Shown here: piece by piece, positions 42,845 through 54,827 of the stretch
Layout: every line of letters starts with the position of its first letter
Numbering within the stretch: the stretch's first letter is position 1
Assembly: GCA_963922205.1 (NCBI GenBank)
Contig: CAWUHX010000090.1
Location: forward strand, 124,001-188,000
Direction: 5' to 3'
Length of the DNA stretch: 64,000 nt
Origin: Romanomermis culicivorax
Taxonomy: Eukaryota; Nematoda; Enoplea; Mermithida; Mermithidae
Translations under genes and position numbers: made by a program
Notes under the pieces: model-generated
Told to the model about the DNA's origin: nothing
The model's input: the letters and a program-made list of their open reading frames with translations, nothing else
Database searches by the model: none

Positions 42845-44300
42845 TCCCATGTATTCCCATGAGCGACTCCCAAGTGAGTGATCCCCATGTGAGTGATTCC
42901 CAATTCAGCGAATTCACAATTGTTGTATTTATATTTGGGGTTGGTGGTTGATGAGTTAGGCAGGAGTGGGATTCCAGGGTTCGTCCTTAATGTACGTATT
43001 TCCCACACCCACACTTACCCGATTAACTTAATTAATGGTACTTAAACCCCACACTAATATTCCCACCAATCAAGCAAAAGATACTTCCTTAATTGTCTCC
43101 CGAAATAAGATAAATACAAGAAAGAAAACCCTTCTTCAATTTTTACCTTACGCAATAAAAACACTTACTTACAAAACACGGCTGGGTGAGAGCATAAAGA
43201 ATTCATTAGCATGCACTGGGGAGAAAAACAAATATGGACGAGCATGCAGGGAGGCAGCTAGTAGGACACAAAACTAATAGAAAACGTGTGTTATAAAAAC
43301 ACAAGAATAGTGCACACAGAGAGAGCCAGTGCACGCCTACCCATGTGTGCTACAGTAAGACGGCCGTTGATGGTCCGCGTTGCTCGCTCCACTTGGTACT
43401 AGCCGGCCTTATGCGCGGATTGACAAAAAATGACAAAATCGGCGGAAGCACACTACAACACAATTGGGCGATTCCAAACGAGCAATCGTGAATGTAGTAT
43501 CAGTTTCTTCATATTTTCTTTCTTTACTTTATATGTTTGTAAGTATTTTTTCTGTGTTTTTTGTGTGTATTGTTAATTTTTTCGTTTATATATGTTTTTA
43601 TGTTTTCATCTTTCGTCTCTGCTATCTTTTATTTTTGTTTCTCTTTTCATCTACTTTTTTTGCTCATGAAACAACTAATTACCAGTTCTTGTTTTTAAAT
43701 AAGCATAGCCTCTCGTATAGTTTTTATACAATTTGGCATGCTCTATTCATCAAATAATTTTATCCTTCGTTTTTCTTCATTATTTATAAGCTTATTTTTT
43801 TAGTTTTAATCTCTCCTGATTCTTTTCCTTAATTTTTTCACTTTTTTCTTTTTTGTTGCTGCTTTTTCTATGTTGCTCCTTCTTTCTTGTCACTGTCTAC
43901 AAGTTTTCTTTCTTATTTTTATGTTTTCCCACCTATTTTCACTTATCCTTAATGTCCTCATTTTTGTTGACGTTCTCTTTCTCTCGATGTTTTATTTGTT
44001 TCAGCATTCTTTTGTTTGTGTTTTTTATGAAGATTTTCACACTTACAATAATGAAAGACTCAGGCATGTCGAACTGTACTAGAATTATACAAGACACTGC
44101 CGTTATACAAAATGAGAACTCGTAATATGTTGTTTCATGAGCAAAAAACAAAAACGTAGATGACAAGAAAAACGAAAGTAAAAGCAAGCATACACAAAAG
44201 ATGAGAAAACGTAAAAACACACAAACGAAAACATTAACAATACACCCCGAAAACGAAAGAAAAAAGAAATACATACAAAGAAAAATCTTTTGTAAAGAAA
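42845..44300. mobile_element. Foldback FB2, copy 2, split by an LTR-A
   Basis: The left minisatellite (42847-42916, TTCCCATGTGAGTGA-type units) resumes after the LTR at 43461 (CAATTGGGCGATTCCAAACGAG). The T-rich arm runs 43500-43700 and its inverse 44125-44280. The right minisatellite is missing. Frames such as 43464-43757 are read through low-complexity arm sequence and are not genes. Confidence 0.7.
42921..43460 (-). mobile_element. LTR-A solo LTR (540 bp), CAAT duplication, inside FB2
   Basis: On the plus strand it starts TGTTGTATTT and ends CACTACAACA. It is flanked by CAAT at 42917-42920 and 43461-43464. Joining the flanks restores the FB2 minisatellite, which proves insertion after FB2. 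Confidence 0.88.
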
Positions 44301-44379
44301 AAAGTTCCCTTAAAATTTCTTTCAAATTCCCTTAAACCATTTTTTTTTGCTGAAAAATTCGACCAAAAAACATGTATTT

Positions 44380-44971
44380 TGTTGTATCTTGGTTTTATCG
44401 GGGCGGAGATGATGCGGGGTGAGCAGGATTGGGATTCCGAGGTTGCGTCCTTAATGTACGTGCGTCCCACGCCCACGTTTACCCGATAACCTACTTACTG
44501 GTACTTAAACCCCAACAGTGATTAACCCAACAACTAAAGAAAGCTTAGTTTCTTTGATTGTCTCCCCAATTTCTCAGTACCAAGAGACGAAGGAGCTTTC
44601 CTACCTATTTATTATTATACGATAAAAGTACGAAAAACTTACGTGACAAAAACGCGACAGACGGGGCGAAGGAAAATAATAATAATAAATCGACTCCCAC
44701 GCACGGGCGAGAAAAGACGAGAAGGCGTGGTGGGAGGCTGCTAATATAAACTAGTGGTGGCCGGCGGGGCACACAACTAGTAGAGAAAATAAAAACACAC
44801 ACAAAGTATACGTTACGATAAGTGAGCAGAGAGAGACCAGCGCACGCGTACCGACGTGCGCTACAGTAAGATGGCCACTGGTGGTCCGCGTTGCTCTCTC
44901 CACTTGCCACCTGCGGGCCTGTGACGTATTTTGACAAAACGATAAAAATCGGCGGAAAACACACTACAACA
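44380..44971 (-). mobile_element. LTR-A solo LTR (592 bp), ATTT duplication
   Basis: On the plus strand it starts TGTTGTATCTTGG and ends CACTACAACA. ATTT flanks it on both sides (44376-44379 and 44972-44975). It is notably GC-richer than its surroundings, with a possible AATAAA on the minus strand near 44620. Confidence 0.88.
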
Positions 44972-44975
44972 ATTT

Positions 44976-45883
44976 TTGGTCGATTTCCGGCCTGTCAACA
45001 AGTGGCAGTTGGGCGAGGGACTCGTCGACAACTGCCTGTACCATTTAAAATTTTGAGGGACATTTTTTACCACTTTTGTTGAGAAATATTAAGCGCCAGA
45101 AAAATTATTTTTCTGACTTTTTCGTTCAGAAACCATGATTTTCGAACAGAAATCTAGCATTTTTGACCTAGTTTTATGTGGAAGAAAAGACACTTTCTAC
45201 TATAGAGCTGACATTATTGATTGCTTTTTAGACGAAAATTTCAATTTTGTGTAGAAGCATAAATGTTTTGTAGGTTTTTCTGTTCAAAAAGCGAAATTTT
45301 TTGACGTTTTTTCAGAAACTACCAGTTCCTGCAAGGAAAATGATAATTTAAACGATTTTTTCCTGGTTAAATAATATCAATATTCCGCAAGGAATTTTCA
45401 CTTTTAACCAAATTTGAATATTTCCAAGTGAAGATTGAGAATTCTAACTATTTTTCGTTCAGAAGTCACCATTTTCTAGCAAACGGTGATATTTTCAATT
45501 GTTTTTCGTTAAAAAATCGTTATATTTTTCATTTGTTTCACATTTTTGACTTTTTTCCGCACAAAAATGAGCATTTTGTACTAAAAATCAAAATTTTTTC
45601 ACTGTTTTTTGTTAAGAACTTACCGTTTTCAACTGGAAGTTGACATTTTTCACCATTTTCTGCCCAAAAATCAAAATTTTCAATTGAAGAATACTTTTTT
45701 AAATTAAATAGTCAGCCATATAGAAAATTAGCAGAAACACCGAAAAGAGCCCGAAACTTGCTTTAAACAAACAGAACGGATAAAAAATTGATCAGAGAAG
45801 CGCTAAAGTGTCACAAAATGACATAGATTTTCAAAAATGAAAATTATATAGAATTTTTGAGAGTGAAAATAAATTTGACGCCT
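44976..45883. repeat. Degenerate ~40-bp period repeat, AT-rich
   Basis: Between about 45090 and 45690 the phrase type TTTTTCGTTCAGAAA..CATTTT recurs roughly every 40 bp with heavy divergence. It gives short frames that are not credible genes. The rest is AT-rich. Confidence 0.45.
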
Positions 45884-46228
45884 AAGCCTAAGCCTAGGCC
45901 TAAGCCTAAGCTTAAGCCTAAGCCTAAGCCTAAGCCTAAGCCTAAGCCTAAGCCTAAGCCTAAGCCTAAGCCTAAGCCTAAGCCTAAGCCTAAGCCTAAG
46001 CCTAAGCCTAAGCCTAAGCCTAAGCCTAAGCCTAAGCCTAAGCCTAAGCCTAAGCCTAAGCCTAAGCCTAAGCCTAAGCCTAAGCCTAAGCCTAAGCCTA
46101 AGCCTAAGCCTAAGCCTAGCCTAAGCCTGAGCCTAAGCCTAAGCCTAAGCCTAAGCCTAAGCCTAAGCCTTAGCCTAAGCCTAAGCCTAAACCTAAGCCT
46201 AAGCCAAAGACTAAGCCTAAGCCTAAGT
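45884..46228 (-). repeat. Interstitial telomere-hexamer array (GCCTAA)n
   Basis: About 57 GCCTAA hexamers, the complement orientation of TTAGGC. Variants cluster at both edges (AGGCCTAAG near 45895, then TAGCC, ACC and AAAGA changes after 46116). No FB3 arms flank it, but the right flank TTTTTCAGAAAAATAG resembles the sequence right of FB3 at 6042. Confidence 0.95.
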
Positions 46229-46477
46229 CTACCTTATTTTTCAGAAAAATAGATTTTTATCGCAGTGTTGCCTTTTTTTTGCTCCAATTGTGCTCCCTTT
46301 TTGGCTCTCATGAGCAACGTCGTGAGCACATTTGTGGAATAGATTTCCAGAGCCGGCTGTCTGAACCGAGCCAAAAAACCGGCTCTGTCTCTGTTCTAAA
46401 CTGACTCTTGGAGAGCAATATTCGTCGAACTGGCTGCAGGTTTGCCTCTAGGCACTGTTGCCTGACTGGCTTATGGT

Positions 46478-46876
46478 GTCATCGTGCGTTTTCCTCCGAA
46501 CACCTTAACTTGATGTTTTTCACCCAAGTCACGACCCCAGCCCTCTGCTGCACTACCACCGGAGGGATGCACGGCTGTGCAGTCGGTGGTGGAGCAGGTA
46601 CCACCCAGGGTGGGAGAACCGTTACATGGTGTCCGTACCAGGGAGCCCTTTGCCTGCCTCATCAGGGGGATGGATGCTGTGATGAGGGTGTCACACTTCC
46701 CTAGGAAGAATGCCACGAGCGCACATGATGCCATCGTTGGTTTTGTAGACTTGATGTTTCTTACCCAAGTCACAGTCCAAGCCCTGTGATGGGCTCTGCT
46801 GCATTCACACCAGGCGATGCAGGGCTGTGCAGTTGGTGGTAGAGCAGCTACCACTCAGTGTGCGAGAACCGTTACA
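46478..46876 (+). mobile_element. TRIM-B: LTR (truncated) - 51 bp - LTR (199 bp)
   Basis: LTR1 ends CCGTTACA at 46626. The internal 46627-46677 begins TGGTGTCCGTACCAGGGAGC (tRNA-primer-like) and ends in ATCAGGGGGATGGATGC (purine tract). LTR2, 46678-46876, starts TGTGATGAGGGTGTCACAC and ends CCGTTACA. This is the clearest view of the element plan. Confidence 0.75.
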
Positions 46877-47041
46877 CCACAGAGCCTTGAAACACTGACA
46901 AAAAGCAATCAGTACATAGTGATTCATCATTCTTATGATGTCAATAAAGAATCTTTTCGTACAATACATTATTAAACATACAACAAATAGTTATGTAAGT
47001 TCATGCTTGACTTTTCCCTATTGTTAATGTCCAAACATAAG

Positions 47042-47822
47042 TCATCTGCGTCTTATTCTCGTGCTGCTGACGCTTTTGATATCAGTATCATCTCTTTTCC
47101 AGCAAAATGGCAAACAGTAAACTTTGGACAAAATTTGGCTGAATGCTTTCCGATACGTTTTGCTAAAATAAGCGTACATCAACGGATTCAAGCAACTATT
47201 GGCCAAAGTTAACCATTGTAGAAAAGGTCGCAAGACGGGCACGAACGCCGCTTGCTTATCCCCGTGATCCAACATCAGAACGTAGGCGAAAAATGTATAG
47301 AACGGCAGCCAAGAGCATGTGAAGCAAATGACGATCAGGACCATCATGCGCGTGATTTTCATTTTCATTTTTTGTGCGCGACCGTCCGACTTGACGCGCG
47401 TTGTCGCGCGTCGCGGTCTTTTGGCTTCGGCGATAATTTTACGTATTCCCGTTTTAGGTAGGGAGTCTGTCCGGAGGGCGTTGGCCCTACGGGCGCCGCC
47501 ACCACCGCCCGGCGATGGTTTTTGGACGTACGTGTAATATATGTACAAGTAACAAGCTAAGATTATGGAAAGCGGGATGACGAAAGCGCAAGTGACGTTG
47601 GCCAATAGGAAGTACGTGCGGGAGAAGGTTTCGGATGGGAAGGATGGCATACAAACGACCATTGGCCTTTGATTTTCGTCGTAAACGTAGTCGACTCGAT
47701 GATAGTAGATTAAATCGGGAGTAAATAAGGAACAAGATAACAACCAAATGGGAATGATGACTATCAGTGTTCTTTTGGGAGCGAACTTTGAGTATGGTAT
47801 GGCATGACAAATGGCGAAATAC
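47042..47822 (-). CDS. Peptide-type GPCR (rhodopsin class), last exon: TM4-7
   Basis: Acceptor TTATTTTCAG. The exon begins with the last base of the Arg codon of the DRY motif and continues YFAICHAIPYSKF. It covers TM4 (IVIIPIWLLSCSLF), a loop with VVCMPSFPSE, TM5 (FVIPLSIILACYLYIYYTYV) and a long basic, Gly-rich intracellular loop 3. TM6 follows as VLIVICFTCSWLPFYTFFAY, then TM7 as LANSCLNPLMYAYFSKTYRK with the NPxxY motif, and a short tail with CLPFCWK. The signature is that of neuropeptide receptors; the ligand class is not determined. The reading stops at 47042-47044. Confidence 0.9.
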
Positions 47823-48059
47823 CTGAAAATAATGATCAAGACATCAATATATACTCATATAATTTTTGTTTCATTTCTCAAGCATGACCACGTTGTTGTT
47901 GTGCCTATCTCTTACTTGATCATCATTTTTTAATCTTTTTTTTTTCAAAAAACTTTTGTACCAGATTTACAATCAGTTACGTTTGTTTATGCTTAAAAAT
48001 GTGTCTTTTTAGTAAAGTCTGTAGATTTTTTTCTGGTTCATGCACCAGCATATCCGCAC

Positions 48060-49020
48060 AAGAAGTGAACTGAACTGAACTTGACCGAATTTGAACATAA
48101 CTGATTTCATCTAACTGAACAGATTTTAATTGATTTCAGTTAACTGTAGTGATTTGAACTGATTTCGGTTTAATGAACTGATTTGAACTGATTCAAGTTA
48201 GCTGAACTGATTCCAACTGATTTAGGTCAACTGAACCGATTAGAACTGATTTTGGTCAAGTGAAGTGATTTGATACGATTTCACTCAACTGAACTAATTT
48301 TACCTTATCTCAGTTAACTGGAGCGATTTAAAATCATTTCAGTTAACTTAACTGCTGTGAACTGATTTCAGTCAACTGAACTGATTTAAACTGATTGGAA
48401 CTGATTTGAGATAACTGAACTGATTTCAACTGATTTCAACTGATTTCAACTGATTCAGGTCAACTGAACTGATTTTAACTGATTTAGCTTAAATGAACTT
48501 TTTTAACATGATTTCAGTTAACTGAATTGACTTGAACTGATTTCAGTTAACTGAAGTGATTTGAAATGATTTCAGATAAGTTAACTGGTTTTAATCGATT
48601 CCAGAAAACTGAACTCATTGGAACTGATGCCAGTTAACATAAGTGGTTTGAACTGATTCAAGTGAACTGAACTGATTTAAACTGATTCCAGTTAACTTAA
48701 ATGAGTATAAATGATTCAAGTTAACTAAACTAATTTGAAGTAATTTCAGTTTACTGGACTGATTTGGATTGATTTCAGCGAACGGAACTGATTTGAACTG
48801 ATTCCAGCTAACTGAACTGATTTAAATAATTTTCACTCATGTTAACCGATTTGAACTAATTCCAGCTAACTGCATTGAATTAAAACTGAATGGATTTAAA
48901 CGTATTTCATTTAACTGCACTGATATGAACTGATTTCCATTAACTGAATTGATTTGAACTGATTTGAGTTGACTGAACTATATTGAAGTAATTAACTGAA
49001 TTTAGTTCAGCTATCACACC
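48060..49020. repeat. Degenerate GAACTGATTTCAGTTAACT repeat
   Basis: About 960 bp of diverged units of roughly 28-30 bp built from AACTGA, GATTT and CAGTTAACTGA words. It grades directly into the (AACTC)n array, and similar words resume at 51200-51430 on the other side. No gene. Confidence 0.85.
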
Positions 49021-49060
49021 TTAACTGAACTGAGTTGAAGTGAATTCATTCATACTAAAC

Positions 49061-51195
49061 TGAACTCAACTCAACTCAACTCAACTCAACTCAACTGAGT
49101 TGAAGTGAATTCATTCATACTAAACTGAACTCAACTCAACTCAACTCAACTCAACTCAACTCAACTCAACTCAACTCAACTCAACTCAACTCAACTCAAC
49201 TCAACTCAACTCAACTCAACTCAACTCAACTCAACTCAACTCAACTCAACTCAACTCAACTCAACTCAACTCAACTCAACTCAACTCAACTCAACTCAAC
49301 TCAACTCAACTCAACTCAACTCAACTCAACTCAACTCAACTCAACTCAACTCAACTCAACTCAACTCAACTCAACTCAACTCAACTCAACTCAACTCAAC
49401 TCAACTCAACTCAACTCAACTCAACTCAACTCAACTCAACTCAACTCAACTCAACTCAACTCAACTCAACTCAACTCAACTCAACTCAACTCAACTCAAC
49501 TCAATTCAACTCAACTCAACTCAACTCAACTCAACTCAACTCAACTCAACTCAACTCAACTCGAGTCAACACAACTCAACTCAACTCAACTCAACTCAAC
49601 TCGAGTCAACACAACTCAACTCAACTCAACTCAACTCAACTCAACTCAACTCAACTCAACTCAACTCAACTCAACTCAACTCAACTCAACTCAACTCAAC
49701 TCACTCAACTCAACTCAACTCAACTCAACTCAACTCAACTCAACTCAACTCAACTCAACTCAACTCAACTCAACTCGAGTCAACTCAACTCGAGTCAACT
49801 CAACTCAACTCAACTCAACTCAACTCAACTCAACTCAACTCAACTCAACTCAACTCAACTCAACTCAACTCAACTCAACTCAACTCAACTCAACTCAACT
49901 CAACTCAACTCAACTCAACTCAACTCAACTCAACTCAACTCAACTCAACTCAACTCAACTCAACTCAACTCAACTCAACTCAACTCAACTCAACTCAACT
50001 CAACTCAACTCAACTCAACTCAACTCAACTCAACTCAACTCAACTCAACTCAACTCAACTCAACTCAACTCAACTCAACTCAACTCAACTCAACTCAACT
50101 CAACTCAACTCAACTCAACTCAACTCAACTCAACTCAACTCAACTCAACTCAACTCAACTCAACTCAACTCAACTCAACTCAACTCAACTCAACTCAACT
50201 CAACTCAACTCAACTCAACTCAACTCAACTCAACTCAACTCAACTCAACTCAACTCAACTCAACTCAACTCAACTCAACTCAACTCAACTCAACTCAACT
50301 CAACTCAACTCAACTCAACTCAACTCAACTCAACTCAACTCAACTCAACTCAACTCAACTCAACTCAACTCAACTCAACTCAACTCAACTCAACTCAACT
50401 CAACTCAACTCAACTCAACTCAACTCAACTCAACTCAACTCAACTCAACTCAACTCAACTCAACTCAACTCAACTCAACTCAACTCAACTCAACTCAACT
50501 CAACTCAACTCAACCCAACTCAACTCAACTCAACTCAACTCAACTCAACTCAACTCAACTCAACTCAACTCAACTCAACTCAACTCAACTCAACTCAACT
50601 CAACTCAACTCAACTCAACTCAACTCAACTCAACTCAACTCAACTCAACTCAACTCAACTCAACTCAACTCAACTCAACTCAACTCAACTCAACTCAACT
50701 CAACTCAACTCAACTCAACTCAACTCAACTCAACTCAACTCAACTCAACTCAACTCAACTCAACTCAACTCAACTCAACTCAACTCAACTCAACTCAACT
50801 CAACTCAACTCAACTCAACTCAACTCAACTCAACTCAACTCAACTCAACTCAACTCAACTCAACTCAACTCAACTCAACTCAACTCAACTCAACTCAACT
50901 CACTCAACTCAACTCAACTCAACTCAACTCAACTCAACTCAACTCAACTCAACTCAACTCAACTCAACTCAACTCAACTCAACTCAACTCAACTCAACTC
51001 AACTCAACTCAACTCAACTCAACTCAACTCAACTCAACTCAACTCAACTCAACTCAACTCAACTCAACTCAACTCAACTCAACTCAACTCAACTCAACTC
51101 AACTCAACTCAACTCAACTCAACTCAACTCAATCAACTCAACTCAACTCAACTCAACTCAACTCAACTCAACTCAACTCAACTCAACTCAACTCA
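49061..51195. repeat. (AACTC)n pentanucleotide satellite, 2.1 kb
   Basis: About 425 near-perfect pentamers. Rare variants include CTCGAGTCAACAC (49561, 49601), CTCGAGT near 49776 and 49791, and frame slips at 49703, 50902 and 51132. It lies within the intron of the peptide GPCR. Confidence 0.97.
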
Positions 51196-51852
51196 GCTCA
51201 TTTCAACTGGTGAAACATGCCTCAATTAGCCTACGTGTAGGAATGAACTAAACTGAATGAATTATATTGCACTGAATTATGTTGCATAAATTTGTTCATG
51301 CTAAGCCAAAATAAACTGAACTGTGTTAAACTAAAAATAAATAAACCGAACCTAATAGGATTAAACTTTACTTGAACTGAACAGAGCTGGAATTGAGCTG
51401 GAGAAAATACAACTGAACTGTTCTGAACGACATCAAAGTGAATGGGGAGAACAAAATTCAACATACAAAAGTGTGTTTAATGGATTAAAAAAATGGTTTG
51501 GCTTACCTAACTTGATCATTTATTGAACTTTTGTATTCCAATTTTATCAATAAGGTCAAAATCTTTGTTATAATTACGGCATATTTGTAAGTTTTCAAAT
51601 ATTTGCTTCCTGTACAGAATTTTTTCACTTCTGATTTTCCACACAAACGATTTCCTAAAATGTCATGGTAACATAATTCGCCACATTTTTTATACAATCC
51701 GCATGCTAGCATTTTACGTATCTGTGATTTCACGTGGGAAATTACATGCATTCCTATTTGTTTCATTACGGCTAATTAGTTCCTTCAAGATTGCTACATA
51801 CGTATTGTCCCGTACAGTTTAGCGGAAGCAACATATTAATTAGCGGACTTAC

Positions 51853-51952
51853 CTATCCACGGCTACAGCCACCAGAGTATAAACTGAAGCGCAAACAGAC
51901 GAACTGTTTATCCAAACGGAAAATTTGCAGAAAATTTCTCCGAAATGCCACT
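51853..51952 (-). CDS. Peptide-type GPCR, exon with TM3 and the DR of DRY
   Basis: 100 bp with acceptor TTTTTTGTAG and donor AG|GTAAGT. It encodes WHFGEIFCKFSVWINSSSVC then ASVYTLVAVAVDR. 'W.FG...CK.......ASV.TL.AIA.DR' is the standard TM3 block of peptide receptors, with the disulphide Cys. Its phase (2) joins exactly to the 47822 exon, rebuilding DRYFAICH. TM1-TM2 exons must lie further right and were not found. Confidence 0.88.
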
Positions 51953-52149
51953 CTACAAAAAAGGAAGACGACTGATTAGAGGAGAGACAGGAGCGAAATC
52001 TTGGTGTATTTCTAGAAAATCTTTCTCTAAAACGAATCTGAGTGATAAGGCTTGGAGACGTCACATCAGATAGGAGAATAGAAATTTTTGAGTGATTCAT
52101 AAGTTGGTGACTTTATCCAGGTCAAATTTCTGTTAACAAATTGTCTCAC

Positions 52150-52228
52150 AGAAGCACTATTTTTTGAACCCGTAGGCTTGATGTTTCATATCCAACTCAT
52201 GGACTCAGATCTCGATTTTTGTGATAGG
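52150..52228 (+). mobile_element. TRIM-B LTR fragment
   Basis: 'gaacccgtaggcttgatgtttc' to 'gatttttgtgatagggg' matches the LTR interior. It stops exactly where FB2 copy 3 begins. Confidence 0.6.
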
Positions 52229-53332
52229 GGTCTACTCCCAAGTGAGGGATTCCCAAGTGAGCGGTTCCCAAGCGAGCGAATTCCCATTTGAGCGATTCTC
52301 ATGTGAGCGATTCCCAGATGAGCAAATTCCCAGGTGAACGAATTCCCGATTGGGCGATTCCAAACGACCGATCGAGAATCTAAAACTTTTTTCATATTTT
52401 CCTTCTTTAACTAACATTTTTCTTTGTATGCATTTCTTTTTTCTTTCGTTCTCTGGGTGTATTGTTAATTTTTTCGTTTATGTAAATTTTTACGTTTTCA
52501 TCTTTTGTCTCTGCTTTCTTTCCTTTTCGTTTTTCTTGTCATCTGCTTTTTGCTTTTTTGTTCATGAAACAACTAAGTCCTTCATCATTGTAAGTGTGAA
52601 AATCTTCATAAAAAACATAAACAATAGACTGCTTAAACAAAAAAAACATCAAGAGAAAGGAAACGCAAACAAAAATGAAGACATTAAGAATAAGTGAAAA
52701 TAAGTGGAAAAGCATTAAAAAAGAAAGAAAACATGAAGACAGTGACAAGAAGGACGTTGCAACACAGAGAAAGCAGCAATCAAGAAGAAAAAAAAGTGAA
52801 AAAAGAACAAAAAAGAAAAATTCAGGAGAGATTGAAAGCAAAAAACTAAGATGAAAAGTAATGAAAAATCACAAAAGATAAAATTATGGAGAAAACAGAG
52901 CATGACGAAAGGTATAAGAACTTTAAAGGATATCATGCTTATTAAAAAAACTTGTAATTTGTTTTTTCATGAGCGAAACAGAAAAAAGGAGATGAAAAGA
53001 AAAACGAAAGTAAAAGAAAGCAGAGACAAAAAATGAAAACACTAACAATACACACAGAAAACATTAACAATACACACAGAAAACAAAGAATAAAATACAT
53101 ACAAAGAAACATATCAGGTAAAGAAGGAAAATGTGAAGAAAGTTATACTTCATTGTCGATCGCTCGTTTGGAATCGCCCAGTTGGGAATTCACTCACTTG
53201 GGAATTCGCTCAATTGAGAATCGCTCACATGGGAGGTCGGCTCACTTTGAAATTCGCTCAGTTAGGAATTCGCTCAAATGGGAATCGGTCACGTGAGAAT
53301 CACTCAATTGGGAATTCGCTCACTTAGGAATG
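52229..53332. mobile_element. Foldback FB2, copy 3
   Basis: The left end GGTCTACTCCCAAGTGAGGG matches the FB2 terminus at 6614. The left minisatellite is 52232-52370, followed by the CCAAACGA and T-rich arm. The inverse arm runs about 52990-53160 and the right minisatellite 53163-53332. The right terminus is cut by an LTR-F fragment. Internal duplication of GAAAACATTAACAATACACA near 53040-53080. Confidence 0.75.
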
Positions 53333-53337
53333 CCTCG

Positions 53338-53660
53338 GTGTGACCATCCCAATAAGGGCTCAACAAAAATTGGATGGGTTCAGACCTCGTGGATTGGTGT
53401 AAACATTAATACTATGGGTGGAATGCTGTACATTACCAAATGACATCACTCCCCCTTGGAGCAATATTGGGGCCAGTGTTCGGGTCACCAGTGTAAAAAA
53501 AACTTCCTGGGTGGTGCCAGAGCTGTCTCACGACTGGCCAATGTCGTAGTAAGGTATGGACATCTCGACTAGAATCCAACAAAAATAGCTGGGTTAAGAA
53601 CCCGCGGATAGGCTGAAGCTAAGCCTAAGCTGTATGTTACCATAAAACACTGGTACCAAG
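53338..53660 (+). mobile_element. LTR-F pair, diverged and partial
   Basis: Two incomplete LTR-F copies (about 53338-53445 and 53503-53660) in the same orientation, with about 55 bp between. This may be a short LTR-internal-LTR element like TRIM-B. The second ends ACCATAAAACA. Confidence 0.5.
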
Positions 53661-53811
53661 GACTCTGCATCTACCATTTGCATGCTCTAACCAACCGTGC
53701 CAACTGTGGAATGGTAAAGGCCTTCTCTCAAATCTATATAATTTGCTGATTTCTGAAGTTCCAGTTACTGTTCAGGTCACTTTGAATATCCATCGAATTA
53801 CAAGTTTAGTG

Positions 53812-54000
53812 TTGAGGCAACCTGATCCCATTGCTCAGGTTTTTTGATCGGCTTGGTCAAGGATTCCAACACATGACATAGTGGATACTATCAGCATGCT
53901 CTATCCAACTAAGCTAAGTGAACAATGACAAATGTGCTCTATGAAAATGTATACAATTCGCAATAATCCAAAGTTGAGGTGCTGCTTTGGCTACTCTAAT
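53812..54000 (-). mobile_element. SINE-E copy, diverged
   Basis: 'gttgaggcaacctgatccc' and 'tctatccaactaagc' (reversed A box region) match SINE-E. Confidence 0.55.
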
Positions 54001-54136
54001 CCATTGCTTGCGTTGTGACTAGTATCCCTAGGTGACATCAGATTCACTGCCAACACGGTTTTTGTTCATGCTGAAGATTTTTCACGCAAAAAAATTATTA
54101 ATCCTCATGTCAGACATTAATTGACTCTTACAAACA

Positions 54137-54236
54137 NNNNNNNNNNNNNNNNNNNNNNNNNNNNNNNNNNNNNNNNNNNNNNNNNNNNNNNNNNNNNNNN
54201 NNNNNNNNNNNNNNNNNNNNNNNNNNNNNNNNNNNN
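54137..54236. other. Assembly gap, 100 N
   Basis: Exactly 100 undetermined bases, the conventional size for a gap of unknown length. Order and distance across it should not be trusted. Confidence 0.99.
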
Positions 54237-54827
54237 TATTTGAGCTTTTAAGTACGAGTATTACAGAAGTACAGCAATGAGTACAGATGCAGCACATTTC
54301 ATGGCATTAAAAAAATATTATTGTTCTATGGGTGAGAGCCTCGTCACCTCATTTGCATAAGCTTTGTGCTAAAAATAAGGGGGGCCGTGTTAACTGCTAA
54401 GCATTGAATGAAAACTTAAAAGACCTCAAAATTTTGTACAAGCAAGACCAAAATAGATCTTGGTGCGGCTGTTTTTGCATTAACTCGGTTCATGAAACCA
54501 AAAATTTTAGTTTTTTCCACAAATGATGATGGTGACTTGCACTATCTGTTTCACCAAAAATCTCAAAAAGGACTTAGTGATGATTTTTTGAGCAAATATC
54601 ACAAGCGCAGCAGTTTTGTTATCAATGGTCCTGATGAAAATAGGAAGGCTGCAGGTTACAATAAGAAATATACGACACTGGTGGCTATAGGGAGATCATT
54701 ATTATGCGTCTCAGTGGCTCTGGTTAAATTTTGGTGGCTATTCTGACAGATTAGCTGTAGTGGGATGGTGGCTGTAGTGATATGGTGGCAATAGTGATAC
54801 AGTGGCTATAGTGTGATCGTGTCTATA
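54237..54827. other. No feature recognised
   Basis: An 84-codon plus-strand frame (54492-54746) lacks recognisable motifs and clear splice context. Around 54670-54830 a loose 'ggtggctatagtg' repetition resembles FB1 arm units. Confidence 0.35.

Noticed and set aside
43464..44125. Several Phe/Leu-rich frames that look like membrane proteins (also at 6692-7294 and 52350-52936)
   Set aside because: All are T-rich arm sequence of FB2 elements read in frame and recur with every copy.
51503..51766. 87-codon minus-strand frame in the peptide-GPCR intron
   Set aside because: Protein-like in places but no motif, and the phase-perfect join of 51853 to 47822 leaves it inside the intron.
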